Source: Clostridia bacterium (lineage in GTDB: Bacteria > Bacillota > Clostridia > Oscillospirales > CAG-272). From it: 63,826 nt of DNA. Positions 50,777 through 59,992 of this stretch are shown here, piece after piece; positions within the stretch are counted from its first letter, which is position 1, and every line of letters starts with the position of its first letter. The stretch lies in contig JAFUOQ010000021.1 in assembly GCA_017472695.1 (NCBI GenBank), positions 1 to 63,826 on the forward strand, in the 5' to 3' direction. A model generated the notes under the pieces. It had not been told where the DNA came from. It worked only from the letters and a program-made list of their open reading frames with translations, and did not search any database. The position numbers were made by a program, and so were the translations under genes.

Positions 50777-51845
50777 TATTTATAATCTCCTTGAATTTTG
50801 TCATATAAACATTCCAGTCATAGCGCGATAAGAAATGCTCTCCCTTGCGCATATAAAAGCAAGCATCACCATCGAGCAATATGTCGGTTTCATTTGGTAA
50901 AGCACCATTTGAAATAAGCCCATTTTTACCATAAAGCTCCCAAGCGTATGAAGCAAGATGACAGGCTAAAAATTGTCCGTCATTATCTGCCCAAAAGTCC
51001 TTTTCTGCACCGCCAACAACTAAATATCTTGGCGCAATTAGGGAAAGGAGCATATGCTGGTCAAATGGTAAAGCTTCTTCATTATCGCGATATTTTAAGT
51101 AGCATTTTTTAAACCAAAACGGGAATGTATCAGTAATAGCAACGATTGTTTCGTTGCCCCTAACCTTTCCGCGTGAAAGGGAAGCACCACAGCATCCACT
51201 TTCATTTGCACAGGTTAATATAAATCTTGGGTCACGGGCAGAGGTAAGTATAGCAGTCTTGCCAAGGCGAGAGTGACCGATAATTGCTACATTTTTAGTA
51301 TCAACCTCACTTCGCGTCATAAGGTAATCCATACAGGCAGATGCCATATAAGACCAAAGTGCCAGCTTGCCATATTTTTCGCCACCACCTTCAAAAATGG
51401 ATGCTAGTCCATTTTCAAAATCACCGTCGTCACTTGTTACATCCTTGTAGCAAAAATAGAAAACGCCAAAGCCATTATCAATTATTTCTTCAAGTGGTAA
51501 ATATTTATTTGGAATTTCCTCGCCAAAGCCAATATTTAAAAACACAGGCACGTTTTCTTTGCCCTTTGGCAAAAGCAAGTGGGTCTTTACTGTATGGCAT
51601 TTCCCATCGTTTTCAAAGGTGAAATTAACAGTTTCCCAAGTAACCTTGCCACCAAAGCTGTGCTCACCGTTCTCGATAGCTATAGTGGGAGTGATTTTTT
51701 TATCAATTATGCCGTATTCCTCGTTTGTAATTAGGGTAAAGAGGCTATCTTTATATTCTTCCCATTTAGCAAGCGAGTCGATTTTTTCACCATTAACGGA
51801 GAAAAAATCAGGCACATTTCTTTTTTCTAGCTCTTTAATTATCAT
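50760..51845 (-). CDS. CE15-like glucuronoyl esterase (alpha/beta hydrolase)
   Basis: 361 residues, alpha/beta hydrolase. The nucleophile motif GHSRLGKTA (Ser192 in GxSRxGK), NESGCCGASLSR (Glu215) and the C-terminal His in KGEHFLSRYDW (His337) match carbohydrate esterase family 15, which cleaves the ester between lignin alcohols and glucuronic acid of xylan. No signal peptide is seen, so an intracellular substrate is likely. It sits between uxuA and uxuB with a 4-bp overlap to uxuA, which fits glucuronate release. A related acetyl-xylan-esterase-like activity cannot be excluded. Confidence 0.78.
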   Translation of the reverse strand: MIIKELEKRNVPDFFSVNGEKIDSLAKWEEYKDSLFTLITNEEYGIIDKKITPTIAIENGEHSFGGKVTWETVNFTFENDGKCHTVKTHLLLPKGKENVPVFLNIGFGEEIPNKYLPLEEIIDNGFGVFYFCYKDVTSDDGDFENGLASIFEGGGEKYGKLALWSYMASACMDYLMTRSEVDTKNVAIIGHSRLGKTAILTSARDPRFILTCANESGCCGASLSRGKVRGNETIVAITDTFPFWFKKCYLKYRDNEEALPFDQHMLLSLIAPRYLVVGGAEKDFWADNDGQFLACHLASYAWELYGKNGLISNGALPNETDILLDGDACFYMRKGEHFLSRYDWNVYMTKFKEIINNDTEK

Positions 51846-52888
51846 CTTTTACCAAGCAACCTTTCTGTCGCCTCGAAAAGTCCTGCGATATATGTAGCAC
51901 CAAGTGCTCGGTCGTAAAGCCCATAGCCGTAGCGACCAGCCTCGCCCCAAATCATTCTGCCGTGGTCAGGACGCACATATCCATCAAAGCCCTCCTCAAC
52001 CAAGGACTTAACAATACCAAACATATCAATCGAGCCACATTCGGTAGGATGACCAACCTCGTGGAAATCACGCTCGGCTGTGATTTTTATGTTGCGAAGA
52101 TGTAAGAAATGGATACGATTAGCATATTTTTTTGCCATTTTAGGTAGGTCATTATAAACTGATGCACCAAGAGAGCCGGTGCAGAAGGTAAGACCGTTTT
52201 CCTTTAATGGAACGATATTTAAAAACCTATCTATGCTTTCCTCGTCAGTTATAATTCTTGGGAGTCCAAAAATGTCCCACGGCGGATCATCTGGGTGGAT
52301 AGCCATATTGATTCCTACCTCGTGCGCAACAGGAATAACCTTATTTAAAAATACAGAAAGATTTTTAAATAGCCCCTCCTTGCCAAGCTCCTTATATTTT
52401 AAAATTAAACCCTCAAGCTCATTTTTTGTGTAGCTTTCGTCCCAACCGGGAAGTGACAATTCACTAGTTAGTGGGTCAAGAGAGAGAACAGTTTCCTCGT
52501 TGTAGGCAAGGGAGTTTGAACCATCAATGTTTTGGTGCTCAAGCTCACTTCTTAACCAGTCGAAAACAGGCATAAAGTTATAGCAAACGCATTTAACCCC
52601 GTGCTTTGCAAGTCTTCTTAAATTTTCACAGTAGTTTTCGATAAGTCTTGGTGCGTTTTCCCCACCATATTTGATTTCCTCGGGCACGGGAACGCTTTCA
52701 ACAACCTCAAACTCTAGTCCATTTTCATTTGCTTGATTTTTAATTCTTAAAATACTTTCCTCTTGCCACACCTCGCCTGCTGGTACATCATAAACAGCAG
52801 ACACAATTCCACTCATTGTTGGAATTTGACGGATTTTCTCCAAAGAAACGGGGTCGTTTTCCCCGTACCAACGAAAGGTAAGCTTCAT
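51842..52888 (-). CDS. uxuA: Mannonate dehydratase
   Basis: 348 residues. Converts D-mannonate to 2-keto-3-deoxygluconate. Recognised by MKLTFRWYGENDPVSLEKIRQIP at the start in outline, CYNFMPVFDWLRSEL, the HPDDPPWDIFGLPRI block, and RPDHGRMIWGE near the C-terminus, with metal ligands in HLRNIK and HEVGHPTECGSIDM. AGGAGG precedes the ATG. It is the first gene of the uronate operon, driven by a promoter that overlaps a palindrome. Confidence 0.96.
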   Translation of the reverse strand: MKLTFRWYGENDPVSLEKIRQIPTMSGIVSAVYDVPAGEVWQEESILRIKNQANENGLEFEVVESVPVPEEIKYGGENAPRLIENYCENLRRLAKHGVKCVCYNFMPVFDWLRSELEHQNIDGSNSLAYNEETVLSLDPLTSELSLPGWDESYTKNELEGLILKYKELGKEGLFKNLSVFLNKVIPVAHEVGINMAIHPDDPPWDIFGLPRIITDEESIDRFLNIVPLKENGLTFCTGSLGASVYNDLPKMAKKYANRIHFLHLRNIKITAERDFHEVGHPTECGSIDMFGIVKSLVEEGFDGYVRPDHGRMIWGEAGRYGYGLYDRALGATYIAGLFEATERLLGKR

Positions 52889-52923
52889 ATTTTTCCTCCT
52901 CGCTTTATCTTCATTCTAGTACT

Positions 52924-52952
52924 ATTATAATATAATTGTTTTTACAATACAA
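52924..52952 (-). promoter_or_regulatory. Promoter of the uronate operon
   Basis: On the minus strand: TTGTAT (52947-52952), 17-bp spacer, TATAAT (52924-52929). The -35 lies within the perfect palindrome AATACAATTGTATT (52946-52959). Confidence 0.75.
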
Positions 52953-52989
52953 TTGTATTTTTTATCAAAATATATTGTATTTCTTGTCA
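52952..52989. promoter_or_regulatory. Tandem AraC-type operator sites
   Basis: Two 16-bp direct repeats, ATTGTATTTTTTATCA (52952-52967) and ATTGTATTTCTTGTCA (52974-52989), agree at 14 of 16 positions and are spaced 22 bp, about two helical turns. This is the usual layout for AraC-family binding. Confidence 0.7.
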
Positions 52990-53003
52990 TATTGTGATAC
53001 TAT
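52975..53003 (+). promoter_or_regulatory. Promoter of the AraC-family gene
   Basis: TTGTAT (52975-52980), 17-bp spacer ending in TGA, TACTAT (52998-53003). It overlaps the second operator repeat, so autoregulation is likely. Confidence 0.65.
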
Positions 53004-53020
53004 AAAAACGAGGTGATATT

Positions 53021-53842
53021 ATGGAGTACATAGAGGGAGAGGGCTTTTCACTTTCTCACACAATAACAAAATCGCCAAACGACAATGATTTTGAGCCTCA
53101 TATACACGAGAATTATGAGCTCTTGTGCGTTGTCAAGGGTGATGTCAGCTATATAGTTGAGGGACACAAATACAAGCTTTCAGATGGCGCACTCATGCTT
53201 ATGCGTTCAAGCGAAACACATAAGCTAATAGTTGATAAAAGCACGGAATATGAAAGATATGTTTTGAGTTTTTCTCCGTCGCTTATTTCAAAAATCGGTC
53301 TTTCAAGAGCACTTTTATCTCCATTTAAGGAAAGAAGCATAGGAGAAAAGAACCTATATTTGCCAGAGGAGTTTAAATATATAGCACCCACCTCATATTT
53401 CGAAAGAGCATTCAATGACGCTGGTAGCCTAGATGAGAAGGATATAGCGATTTCCTTACTTGCTCCGCTTCTTTGCGAGATTAAATGCGCCTTTGATAAC
53501 AAAGAGGAATTTACAATACGAAAGCGCACCTTGAGTGAGGAAATAATCGCATATATTAACGATAATTTAAAGAACGATATAACTATTGGGAAAATAGCAA
53601 ACAGTCTGCACACAAGCCAAACACAGGTTTCAAGAGTGTTCAAAAAATCGGTTGGAGCATCGGTTTATGACTATGTGCTTACAAAAAGATTAATCTTATT
53701 TAACAAAAGACTCTCAAAGGGTAAAAATATTCAAGAGTTGGCAAGAGAATGTGGCTTTCATGATTATTCTTCATTTTATAGATTATATAAAAAACGCTTT
53801 GGCATATCTCCCGCATCAAGTATAAAAAACAAAAGCAACTAA
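53021..53842 (+). CDS. AraC-family transcriptional regulator
   Basis: 273 residues: an N-terminal cupin-like sensor domain (about 15-100, HIHENYELLCVVKGDV) and a C-terminal double helix-turn-helix (about 170-268, ending ECGFHDYSSFYRLYKKRFGISP). GAGGTG precedes the ATG. It is divergent from uxuA and most likely activates the operon in response to a uronate-derived ligand. Confidence 0.93.
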   Translation: MEYIEGEGFSLSHTITKSPNDNDFEPHIHENYELLCVVKGDVSYIVEGHKYKLSDGALMLMRSSETHKLIVDKSTEYERYVLSFSPSLISKIGLSRALLSPFKERSIGEKNLYLPEEFKYIAPTSYFERAFNDAGSLDEKDIAISLLAPLLCEIKCAFDNKEEFTIRKRTLSEEIIAYINDNLKNDITIGKIANSLHTSQTQVSRVFKKSVGASVYDYVLTKRLILFNKRLSKGKNIQELARECGFHDYSSFYRLYKKRFGISPASSIKNKSN

Positions 53843-53863
53843 GGAATCTTAGTTGCTTTTTCT
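53831..53863 (+). terminator. Terminator containing the araC-type stop codon
   Basis: AAAAGCAACTAAG / CTTAGTTGCTTTT stem with a 4-nt loop; the TAA stop lies within the stem. Confidence 0.88.
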
Positions 53864-53921
53864 TTAGCAAAAAATATGCTTTTTCATAATATGGAGTATA
53901 GAAAAATAAAAGGAGAAAATT

Positions 53922-54950
53922 ATGGAAAAGCCAACAGTAGCGGTGATTTTTGGTGGAGAAAGCTCGGAGTATGAGGTTTCACTGTCCTCTGCCTATTCCG
54001 TGCTTTCTGAAATCGATTATGAAAAGTACAACATTATAAAAATAGGAATAACAAAAAATGGAAAATGGTACTTGTACTGGGGAGAAAGCTCTCTTATTTT
54101 AAATGATAAATGGCACGAGAGCCAAAGCAAAAAAGAGCTTACAATTGATATAAACGAGGGTAGGCTACTAGCAAATGGCGCGCCACTTTTAATTGATAAA
54201 ATTCTGCCGGTTTTACACGGAGAATATGGCGAGGATGGTAGACTTGGAGCGCTTTTTGAAATCTTAAAAATGGACTATTCGGGATGCCAGTTTTTCTCAA
54301 GTGCAATTTCAATGGATAAGGACACAACAAAGCTAATAGCCGAGAGAGAGGGAATAAATGTTGCAAGGTGGCTTGTCGTTTTTGAGTCGGATTTAAAAAA
54401 CGAAGCCAAAATACAAAAGGAAGCTCGAAAAATTGGCTATCCTGTGTTCGTAAAGCCGTCAAGAGGAGGGTCAAGCGTAGGGGTTTACCAAGCCAAAACC
54501 GAAAAGGAGCTAATTCCTTTGATTAAAGAAGCCTTCAAGGTTTGTCCAAAGGTCTTGATTGAAGAAAAAATCAACGGCACAGAAACCGAAATCGCTGTGT
54601 TATATAAAAATGGTAAAGCAGTTTTCTCAACTCCTGGACAAATAAAATACAAATCTGAGTTTTATGATTATGATGCAAAATATAATTCAAGCGAGATTGA
54701 TTATATAATCCCTGCACGCATAACAAAGGAAAGTGAAAAGAGGTTGCGTCAATATGCAAAAAGACTATGCCGTGCCTTGGAAATTAAGAATTTAAGCCGT
54801 ATGGACTTTTTTGTAACAGATTCAGGCAAGGTTGTCTTTAATGAGGTTAATACATTCCCTGGCTTTACAGGGATAAGTATGTTTCCAAAGCTACTTATGC
54901 ACGATGGCTATACCTTCAAAAATATTATTAATTATATTTTAAATATATAA
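53922..54950 (+). CDS. ddl: D-alanine--D-alanine ligase
   Basis: 342 residues. ATP-grasp ligase that makes the D-Ala-D-Ala dipeptide for peptidoglycan. The conserved FGGESSEYEVSLSSA start, LHGEYGEDGRLGALFE, FVKPSRGGSSVGV and FNEVNTFPGFTG motifs are intact. AAAGGAG precedes the ATG. It is the first gene of a plus-strand run with murD, which fits a cell-wall role. A D-Ala-D-Lac ligase reading is less likely from this context, but substrate specificity cannot be fixed from motifs alone. Confidence 0.94.
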   Translation: MEKPTVAVIFGGESSEYEVSLSSAYSVLSEIDYEKYNIIKIGITKNGKWYLYWGESSLILNDKWHESQSKKELTIDINEGRLLANGAPLLIDKILPVLHGEYGEDGRLGALFEILKMDYSGCQFFSSAISMDKDTTKLIAEREGINVARWLVVFESDLKNEAKIQKEARKIGYPVFVKPSRGGSSVGVYQAKTEKELIPLIKEAFKVCPKVLIEEKINGTETEIAVLYKNGKAVFSTPGQIKYKSEFYDYDAKYNSSEIDYIIPARITKESEKRLRQYAKRLCRALEIKNLSRMDFFVTDSGKVVFNEVNTFPGFTGISMFPKLLMHDGYTFKNIINYILNI

Positions 54951-54958
54951 ATAAACTA

Positions 54959-54987
54959 TTGAAAAACATTTACCCTTAATGTATAAT
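54959..54987 (+). promoter_or_regulatory. Promoter of the murD operon
   Basis: TTGAAA (54959-54964), 17-bp spacer, TATAAT (54982-54987). Confidence 0.8.
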
Positions 54988-55001
54988 TAAAAGGAGAGAT
55001 T

Positions 55002-56324
55002 ATGGACAAATTTTCTCTTAATTTCTTAAAAAACAAGACCGTGTCCTTGATTGGATATGGCGTTTCAAATAGGGCAATTGGCGAATATCTGCAAAAAAAC
55101 GGCATTGGTTTTTTAGTAAGGAGTCGTGAAAATGTAGATTTACCAAGTGGAATAGAGGGCGTTTTTGGAGAAGACTACCTTAAAACCACCGAGGATGTTG
55201 TTTTTCGCTCTCCCTCGGTCAACCCGAGATATTTAAAGGGTAATGGGCGCGTTTTTACCGAAATTTCATTTAGTCTAGAGGGGACACACGCATACAAAAT
55301 TGGCGTAACCGGCTCGGACGGCAAAACCACAACATCAACAATGATAAATGAAATACTAAAAAGGGAGCACAGCTCGTTTTTAGTTGGAAACATTGGCACA
55401 CCACTTATTAAGTATGCCGACAAGATAAAAAACGACGACTATTTGGTTTGTGAGCTTTCATCATTTCAGCTTGCTGATTATACGCCAGTCCTTGACATAG
55501 CTGTTGTCACAGGCATAAGTCAAAATCATCTTGATTGGCACACCTCAATGGCTGACTATATTTTCGCCAAAAGAAACATCTTAAAAAAGGCAAGGCTCGT
55601 TGTTGTCAATTACGATTCGCCATATAAGGATTTTTTCCTAGGAGAAAACACAATATATTTTTCTCTTCATGATATAAGCCATCTAGCAAAAAGAGGCATC
55701 GATTGTGTATATATAAAGGATGATATTATTTACCACAACGCCACATCACTTTTTGAAAAGGGGATTATCAAGGCAAAGGGAAAATATAATCTTTTAAATG
55801 CACTTTCTGCTATCTCGGCAACCTATGACTCGGTGTCGCTTAATTCTATAAGAGAAGCACTTTCTAGCTTTTCTGGAGTTTCACACAGGGCACAAGAGAT
55901 AGACAAAATAAACGGCATTACCTTTATAGATTCTTCAATTGACTCAACTCCTGCGCGCACAAAAAGCACCTTGAGTGCCTTCCCAAAAGAAAAAAGTATA
56001 GTAATAATGGGTGGCTACGATAAAAATTTATCATATGAATGCTTGGGCGAGGAAGTAAGAGATTTAAAGTGTGTTGTGCTATTTGGTGAGAATCGCGAAA
56101 AGATTTATCAAGCTATAAAGAGTAGCGTCAAAATAATAAATGTAAATAATATTTTCGAGGCAACAAATGCCTCATATAAGGAGGCAAGCGTGGGTGACTT
56201 TGTCATTCTTTCCCCTGCGTCTGCTAGCTTTGATATGTTCAAAAATTATAAGGAAAGAGCAGAAAAATTTAAGAAAGCGATAAGAGACTTAAAAAATGGA
56301 GAAGTTGAAACAGATTTTAAATAG
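55002..56324 (+). CDS. murD: UDP-N-acetylmuramoylalanine--D-glutamate ligase
   Basis: 440 residues, Mur ligase that adds D-glutamate to UDP-MurNAc-L-Ala. The N-terminal Rossmann-like domain starts VSLIGYGVSNRAIG; the central ATPase has GVTGSDGKTTT and NHLDWH; the C-terminal domain ends with LSPASASFDMFKNYKERAEKF. AAGGAGAG precedes the ATG. Its end overlaps the first M42 peptidase gene by 29 bp. Confidence 0.96.
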   Translation: MDKFSLNFLKNKTVSLIGYGVSNRAIGEYLQKNGIGFLVRSRENVDLPSGIEGVFGEDYLKTTEDVVFRSPSVNPRYLKGNGRVFTEISFSLEGTHAYKIGVTGSDGKTTTSTMINEILKREHSSFLVGNIGTPLIKYADKIKNDDYLVCELSSFQLADYTPVLDIAVVTGISQNHLDWHTSMADYIFAKRNILKKARLVVVNYDSPYKDFFLGENTIYFSLHDISHLAKRGIDCVYIKDDIIYHNATSLFEKGIIKAKGKYNLLNALSAISATYDSVSLNSIREALSSFSGVSHRAQEIDKINGITFIDSSIDSTPARTKSTLSAFPKEKSIVIMGGYDKNLSYECLGEEVRDLKCVVLFGENREKIYQAIKSSVKIINVNNIFEATNASYKEASVGDFVILSPASASFDMFKNYKERAEKFKKAIRDLKNGEVETDFK

Positions 56325-57324
56325 CTTAATGGACTGCCTTTCCCTTTCAGGGCACGAGCTTTATGGTGAAAGCACTATAAAAGCACTTGCCGAGGGGATT
56401 TGCGACGAAATTAAAACTGATAATATGGGCACTTTTCTGCTTATAAAGAAAAGCGCAAGGGAAAACGCCCCAAAGCTACTTATTGATGCACACTATGATA
56501 CTGTTGGTCTTATGGTGACAGGCATAAAAAAGGGTGGCTTTCTTTCCATTACCTCTGTTGGTGGACTTGATACCAATATATTGCCCTCAACCGAGGTTAC
56601 AGTATATGGCAAGGAAAAGGTTTATGGCATTATTACCTCAACCCCACCACACTTAAGAAGTGGCGAGCCAAAATCTCCTAAAATGGATGGCCTTTATATT
56701 GACACAGGCTATTCAAAGGAGAAAATCGAGGAGCTAGTTTCCATTGGCGACCCTGTTGTATTTAAAAATACAGTTGACTATATAAATGGAGACTATGTTA
56801 CAAGCGCATATCTTGACGATAAGGCTTGCCTTTGCTCCGCTTTAGATGCATTATCAAAAATGGATAAAGACCAAATGGAATTTGATATATATTTAACTGC
56901 TTCCGCACAGGAGGAAACAGGTAAGTGTGGCGTTGCCAGAGTAGCCTTTGATATTGAGCCGGATTTGGCTGTTATCACAGATGTTAACTTTGCAAAAACA
57001 GAGGACGATGAATCCTTTGAATGCATAGAGGCAGGCAAGGGCGCATCAATTGATATTTCTGCAGTTACAAACAGAAGAATTTCAAAAAATATAATGAAAT
57101 ATTTAACTAGTGAGGGCATTGAATATCAGGTATGCTGTGAGCCGGGCGCTACCTCAACAAATGCGGATTTTGTTTCAATCAGCGGACAGGGCGTTCCAAC
57201 AGTTCTTATGAGCGTTCCACTAAAATCAATGCACACACCAAGCGAAACAGTTAATTTAAGAGATATTAAATCTCTTTCCGAAATTTTAGTGAAAATCGCT
57301 TACCATAAAGATATTTTAAATTGA
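56296..57324 (+). CDS. M42-family metallopeptidase, copy 1
   Basis: 342 residues, dinuclear-zinc aminopeptidase of the glutamyl/TET aminopeptidase family. The likely metal ligands and catalytic residues are visible in IDAHYDTVG (His), AYLDDKACL (bridging Asp), AQEETGKCG (Glu pair), ITDVNFA (Asp) and MHTPSE (His). It starts inside the end of murD. The most divergent of three consecutive M42 genes. It may work in peptide recycling in the cytoplasm. Confidence 0.9.
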   Translation: MEKLKQILNSLMDCLSLSGHELYGESTIKALAEGICDEIKTDNMGTFLLIKKSARENAPKLLIDAHYDTVGLMVTGIKKGGFLSITSVGGLDTNILPSTEVTVYGKEKVYGIITSTPPHLRSGEPKSPKMDGLYIDTGYSKEKIEELVSIGDPVVFKNTVDYINGDYVTSAYLDDKACLCSALDALSKMDKDQMEFDIYLTASAQEETGKCGVARVAFDIEPDLAVITDVNFAKTEDDESFECIEAGKGASIDISAVTNRRISKNIMKYLTSEGIEYQVCCEPGATSTNADFVSISGQGVPTVLMSVPLKSMHTPSETVNLRDIKSLSEILVKIAYHKDILN

Positions 57325-57335
57325 GGAGAGGGCAT

Positions 57336-58370
57336 ATGAAACAACTATTAAAAAAGCTTTCTCTTGAATTTGGTCCAAGTGGATGCGAGGACAGGGTAAG
57401 AGAAGCAATAAAGGAAGAAATCAAGGATTATATAGTCGGCAAGGAAGCTATCGAGGACGGGCTTGGTAGCTATATTGTTCATATGGGTGGTAACGGCCCT
57501 AGGCTTATGATAAGCGCGCATATGGACGAGGTTGGCTTTATGGTCACAGGCATTTTAGATAACGGACTTTTAAAGTTCGGCACTGTTGGTGGCATTGACC
57601 CCGTGTGCTTAAGTTCAAAGCGTGTAATTTCCGAGAGCGGTGTTAAAGGCAACATAATTTCAAAGCCAATTCACCTCTTGTCAGCAAGCGAGCGTGGACA
57701 AGCCCCCAAAATGAAGAATTTGTCTATTGATATAGGTGCAAATTCAAAGGACGAGGCACAAAAATTGACCTTCGTTGGTGATTACTTTACCTTTGACTCT
57801 GACTATTGCGAGTATGGAGAGGGCTTTGTTAAATGCAAGGCACTTGATGACCGTCTTGGCTGTGCTATTATGTGCCAGCTTATAAAAGATATATATAATG
57901 GAGAAATTGAGCCAAAATACGACCTATATTTTGCATTCACCACAAGAGAGGAAATAGGCTATTCTGGAGCTTATGGCGCAAGCATGAGAGTAAGACCGGA
58001 ATATGCAATAATTCTTGAATCAAAGGCGGTAGCAGATATAGCAGGCGTTGGGGAAGAGAGTCAAGTGGCAACGCTTGGTGATGGAGTTATTATCTCATTT
58101 GCCGACAGAGGAACAATTTACGACCATACCTTTGTTAAGCATATTAAAGCAATAGCTGATAAAAACGGAATTAAAAACCAAACCAACAGATATATCTCGG
58201 GTGGAAATGACTCAATGCATATTCAAAAGAACGCAGAGGGTGCAAGGGTTTCAACCTTGTCCTGTGCTTCAAGATATATCCATTCACAAAGTGACGTTAT
58301 TCACATGGACGATTTTGAGTCAGCCTACAAAACAGTAAAAGAGGTAATTAAAAATGATGGATCTAATTAA
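57336..58370 (+). CDS. M42-family metallopeptidase, copy 2
   Basis: 344 residues. The same metal motifs appear as SAHMDEVGF, KALDDRLGCA, TTREEIGYSG, ILESKAVAD (Glu in place of the Asp of copy 1) and YIHSQSDVIH. The ATG at 57336 follows GGAGAGGG and is 11 bp after the copy 1 stop. Its end overlaps copy 3 by 17 bp. Three different M42 proteins in series may form mixed or separate TET complexes with different specificities; this is inference. Confidence 0.92.
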   Translation: MKQLLKKLSLEFGPSGCEDRVREAIKEEIKDYIVGKEAIEDGLGSYIVHMGGNGPRLMISAHMDEVGFMVTGILDNGLLKFGTVGGIDPVCLSSKRVISESGVKGNIISKPIHLLSASERGQAPKMKNLSIDIGANSKDEAQKLTFVGDYFTFDSDYCEYGEGFVKCKALDDRLGCAIMCQLIKDIYNGEIEPKYDLYFAFTTREEIGYSGAYGASMRVRPEYAIILESKAVADIAGVGEESQVATLGDGVIISFADRGTIYDHTFVKHIKAIADKNGIKNQTNRYISGGNDSMHIQKNAEGARVSTLSCASRYIHSQSDVIHMDDFESAYKTVKEVIKNDGSN

Positions 58371-59328
58371 AAAGCTTATGAATGTGCCCTCTGTTTCCGG
58401 CAGAGAGGAAAAAATAAGAGAAGTAATAAAAAATGAGGTGTCCCCATATGCTGATGAAATTACGGTTGATGCTATGGGCAACCTGATTGCAAGAAAAAAG
58501 GGCAACGGCAAAAAAATCATGTTCTGCGCTCATATGGACGAAATCGGATTTTTTGTTACTCATATAGATGGTGACGGAAACATAAAGGTTAGCCCAGTTG
58601 GTGGAATTAATACCTTGAGCGCATCATTCCAAGAGGTAGTGAGCGAAAATGGAACATATGGCGTTTTAGTGGCTGAATCCTCAAAGGAAGTGCCAAAGTG
58701 CGAAAATATGTATATAGACATTGGCGCAAAGACCAAAAAGCAAGCAGAGAAAAGGGTACAAATTGGAGATTTCTTTGTTTGCGTGCCTAAATTTAGAAAG
58801 CTACAAAATCAAAGATATGTTGGCAGACCATTTGATGATAGAATTGGTTGCGCTATTTTGATTGAGGCGATAAAGCAGGTTAAGAGTGAAAACGACTTGT
58901 ATTTTGTATTCTCCGTGCAGGAGGAGGTTGGCATTCGCGGTTCAAAGCCGGCAGCGTTTGCTGTAGCTCCCGACATCGGCATTGCTCTTGATGTAACTGC
59001 AATAGGGGACAAGCCAGGTTCACCAACAATGGATGTTAAGCTTGGCTCTGGCTGTGCTATAAAAATTAAGGATCAAAGCGTAATTTGCTCACCTGATCTC
59101 GTTAAAAATATGAGAGAAATTGCCGATGGCGAAAGGATTAAATATCAAAACGAAATGCTCCCATTTGGTGGTACTGATACAGCTTCAATGCAGGTTGCAG
59201 GCAAGGGCGCCAAGGTTGGCGCGATTTCAATTCCATCAGCTTACATTCATTCAAGCTGTGAAATGATTGATATGATAGATGTAAAAGAGGCAGTAAAATT
59301 AACTGTCGCTCTTTCAAATAAGCTTTAA
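58354..59328 (+). CDS. M42-family metallopeptidase, copy 3
   Basis: 324 residues. Motifs: CAHMDEIGF, RPFDDRIGCA, VQEEVGIRG, ALDVTAIGD and YIHSSCEMID. It resembles copy 2 more than copy 1. AGAGG precedes the two adjacent ATG codons; the first is used here. It is followed after 12 bp by a lipoprotein gene. Confidence 0.92.
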   Translation: MMDLIKKLMNVPSVSGREEKIREVIKNEVSPYADEITVDAMGNLIARKKGNGKKIMFCAHMDEIGFFVTHIDGDGNIKVSPVGGINTLSASFQEVVSENGTYGVLVAESSKEVPKCENMYIDIGAKTKKQAEKRVQIGDFFVCVPKFRKLQNQRYVGRPFDDRIGCAILIEAIKQVKSENDLYFVFSVQEEVGIRGSKPAAFAVAPDIGIALDVTAIGDKPGSPTMDVKLGSGCAIKIKDQSVICSPDLVKNMREIADGERIKYQNEMLPFGGTDTASMQVAGKGAKVGAISIPSAYIHSSCEMIDMIDVKEAVKLTVALSNKL

Positions 59329-59340
59329 TTTGGAGGAAAA

Positions 59341-59991
59341 ATGAAAAAAGTAATATCGCTTATTTTATGTATAGTAGTTCTTTGCTGTGGACTTGTTGCC
59401 TGTGGTGGTGACTCCGAAATACCAGATGGTATGAAAAGAGCAAAGGATGACTCCAAAATATATACCTTCTGGGTGCCAGAGGAGTGGCTAGAGATTGAAA
59501 CAAATTCTGATGCTGCACTAGTTCAGGTTCAAACAGAGGGCTCACTTGGTAATAAGGCTGTTTTAAAGGCGGAAACAGTTAACGCTATGGCTTGGCCAAT
59601 TAGTGACACTATCTTGAAGGATGAAAAGCTTTCAAGCGAGGAAAAGGAAGACAAAGCCTATGAGAGCTATGTGACTGACTATAAGACACAGCTTACAGGC
59701 GCATTTACCGAGGTTTCCGAGCTTGCAGAGGGCGTCTCAGTAAGAGATGATGCAAGGCTTTATATTTTTACTGCAAAGCACAACAGAATTTACTATAAAT
59801 ACTATATGAATGTAATTGTAGCAAACGGCTATTATTTCGTTGTTACCTTTAATTTCCCACAAAACAATCTAGAAGAAGATGGAAATGGTGGCTTTAAGGA
59901 AACAGAGTCACTTGATAAGGCGAAATTCTCTGATAGCGATTACCTTGAAACAATGGATGAAATAGTTACACTTTTTGAGACTAACGGCTGA
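59341..59991 (+). CDS. Small lipoprotein, PsbP-like in outline
   Basis: 216 residues. The signal peptide ends in the lipobox LVAC (Cys21), then GGDSE. The mature part has the pattern of a small alpha/beta domain with YTFWVPEEWLEIE near its start, as in PsbP-like folds; this is a weak resemblance. GGAGG precedes the ATG. Its stop is 1 bp before the cysteine desulfurase start, so it is in the same operon. Function unknown. Confidence 0.8.
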   Translation: MKKVISLILCIVVLCCGLVACGGDSEIPDGMKRAKDDSKIYTFWVPEEWLEIETNSDAALVQVQTEGSLGNKAVLKAETVNAMAWPISDTILKDEKLSSEEKEDKAYESYVTDYKTQLTGAFTEVSELAEGVSVRDDARLYIFTAKHNRIYYKYYMNVIVANGYYFVVTFNFPQNNLEEDGNGGFKETESLDKAKFSDSDYLETMDEIVTLFETNG

Positions 59992-59992
59992 T

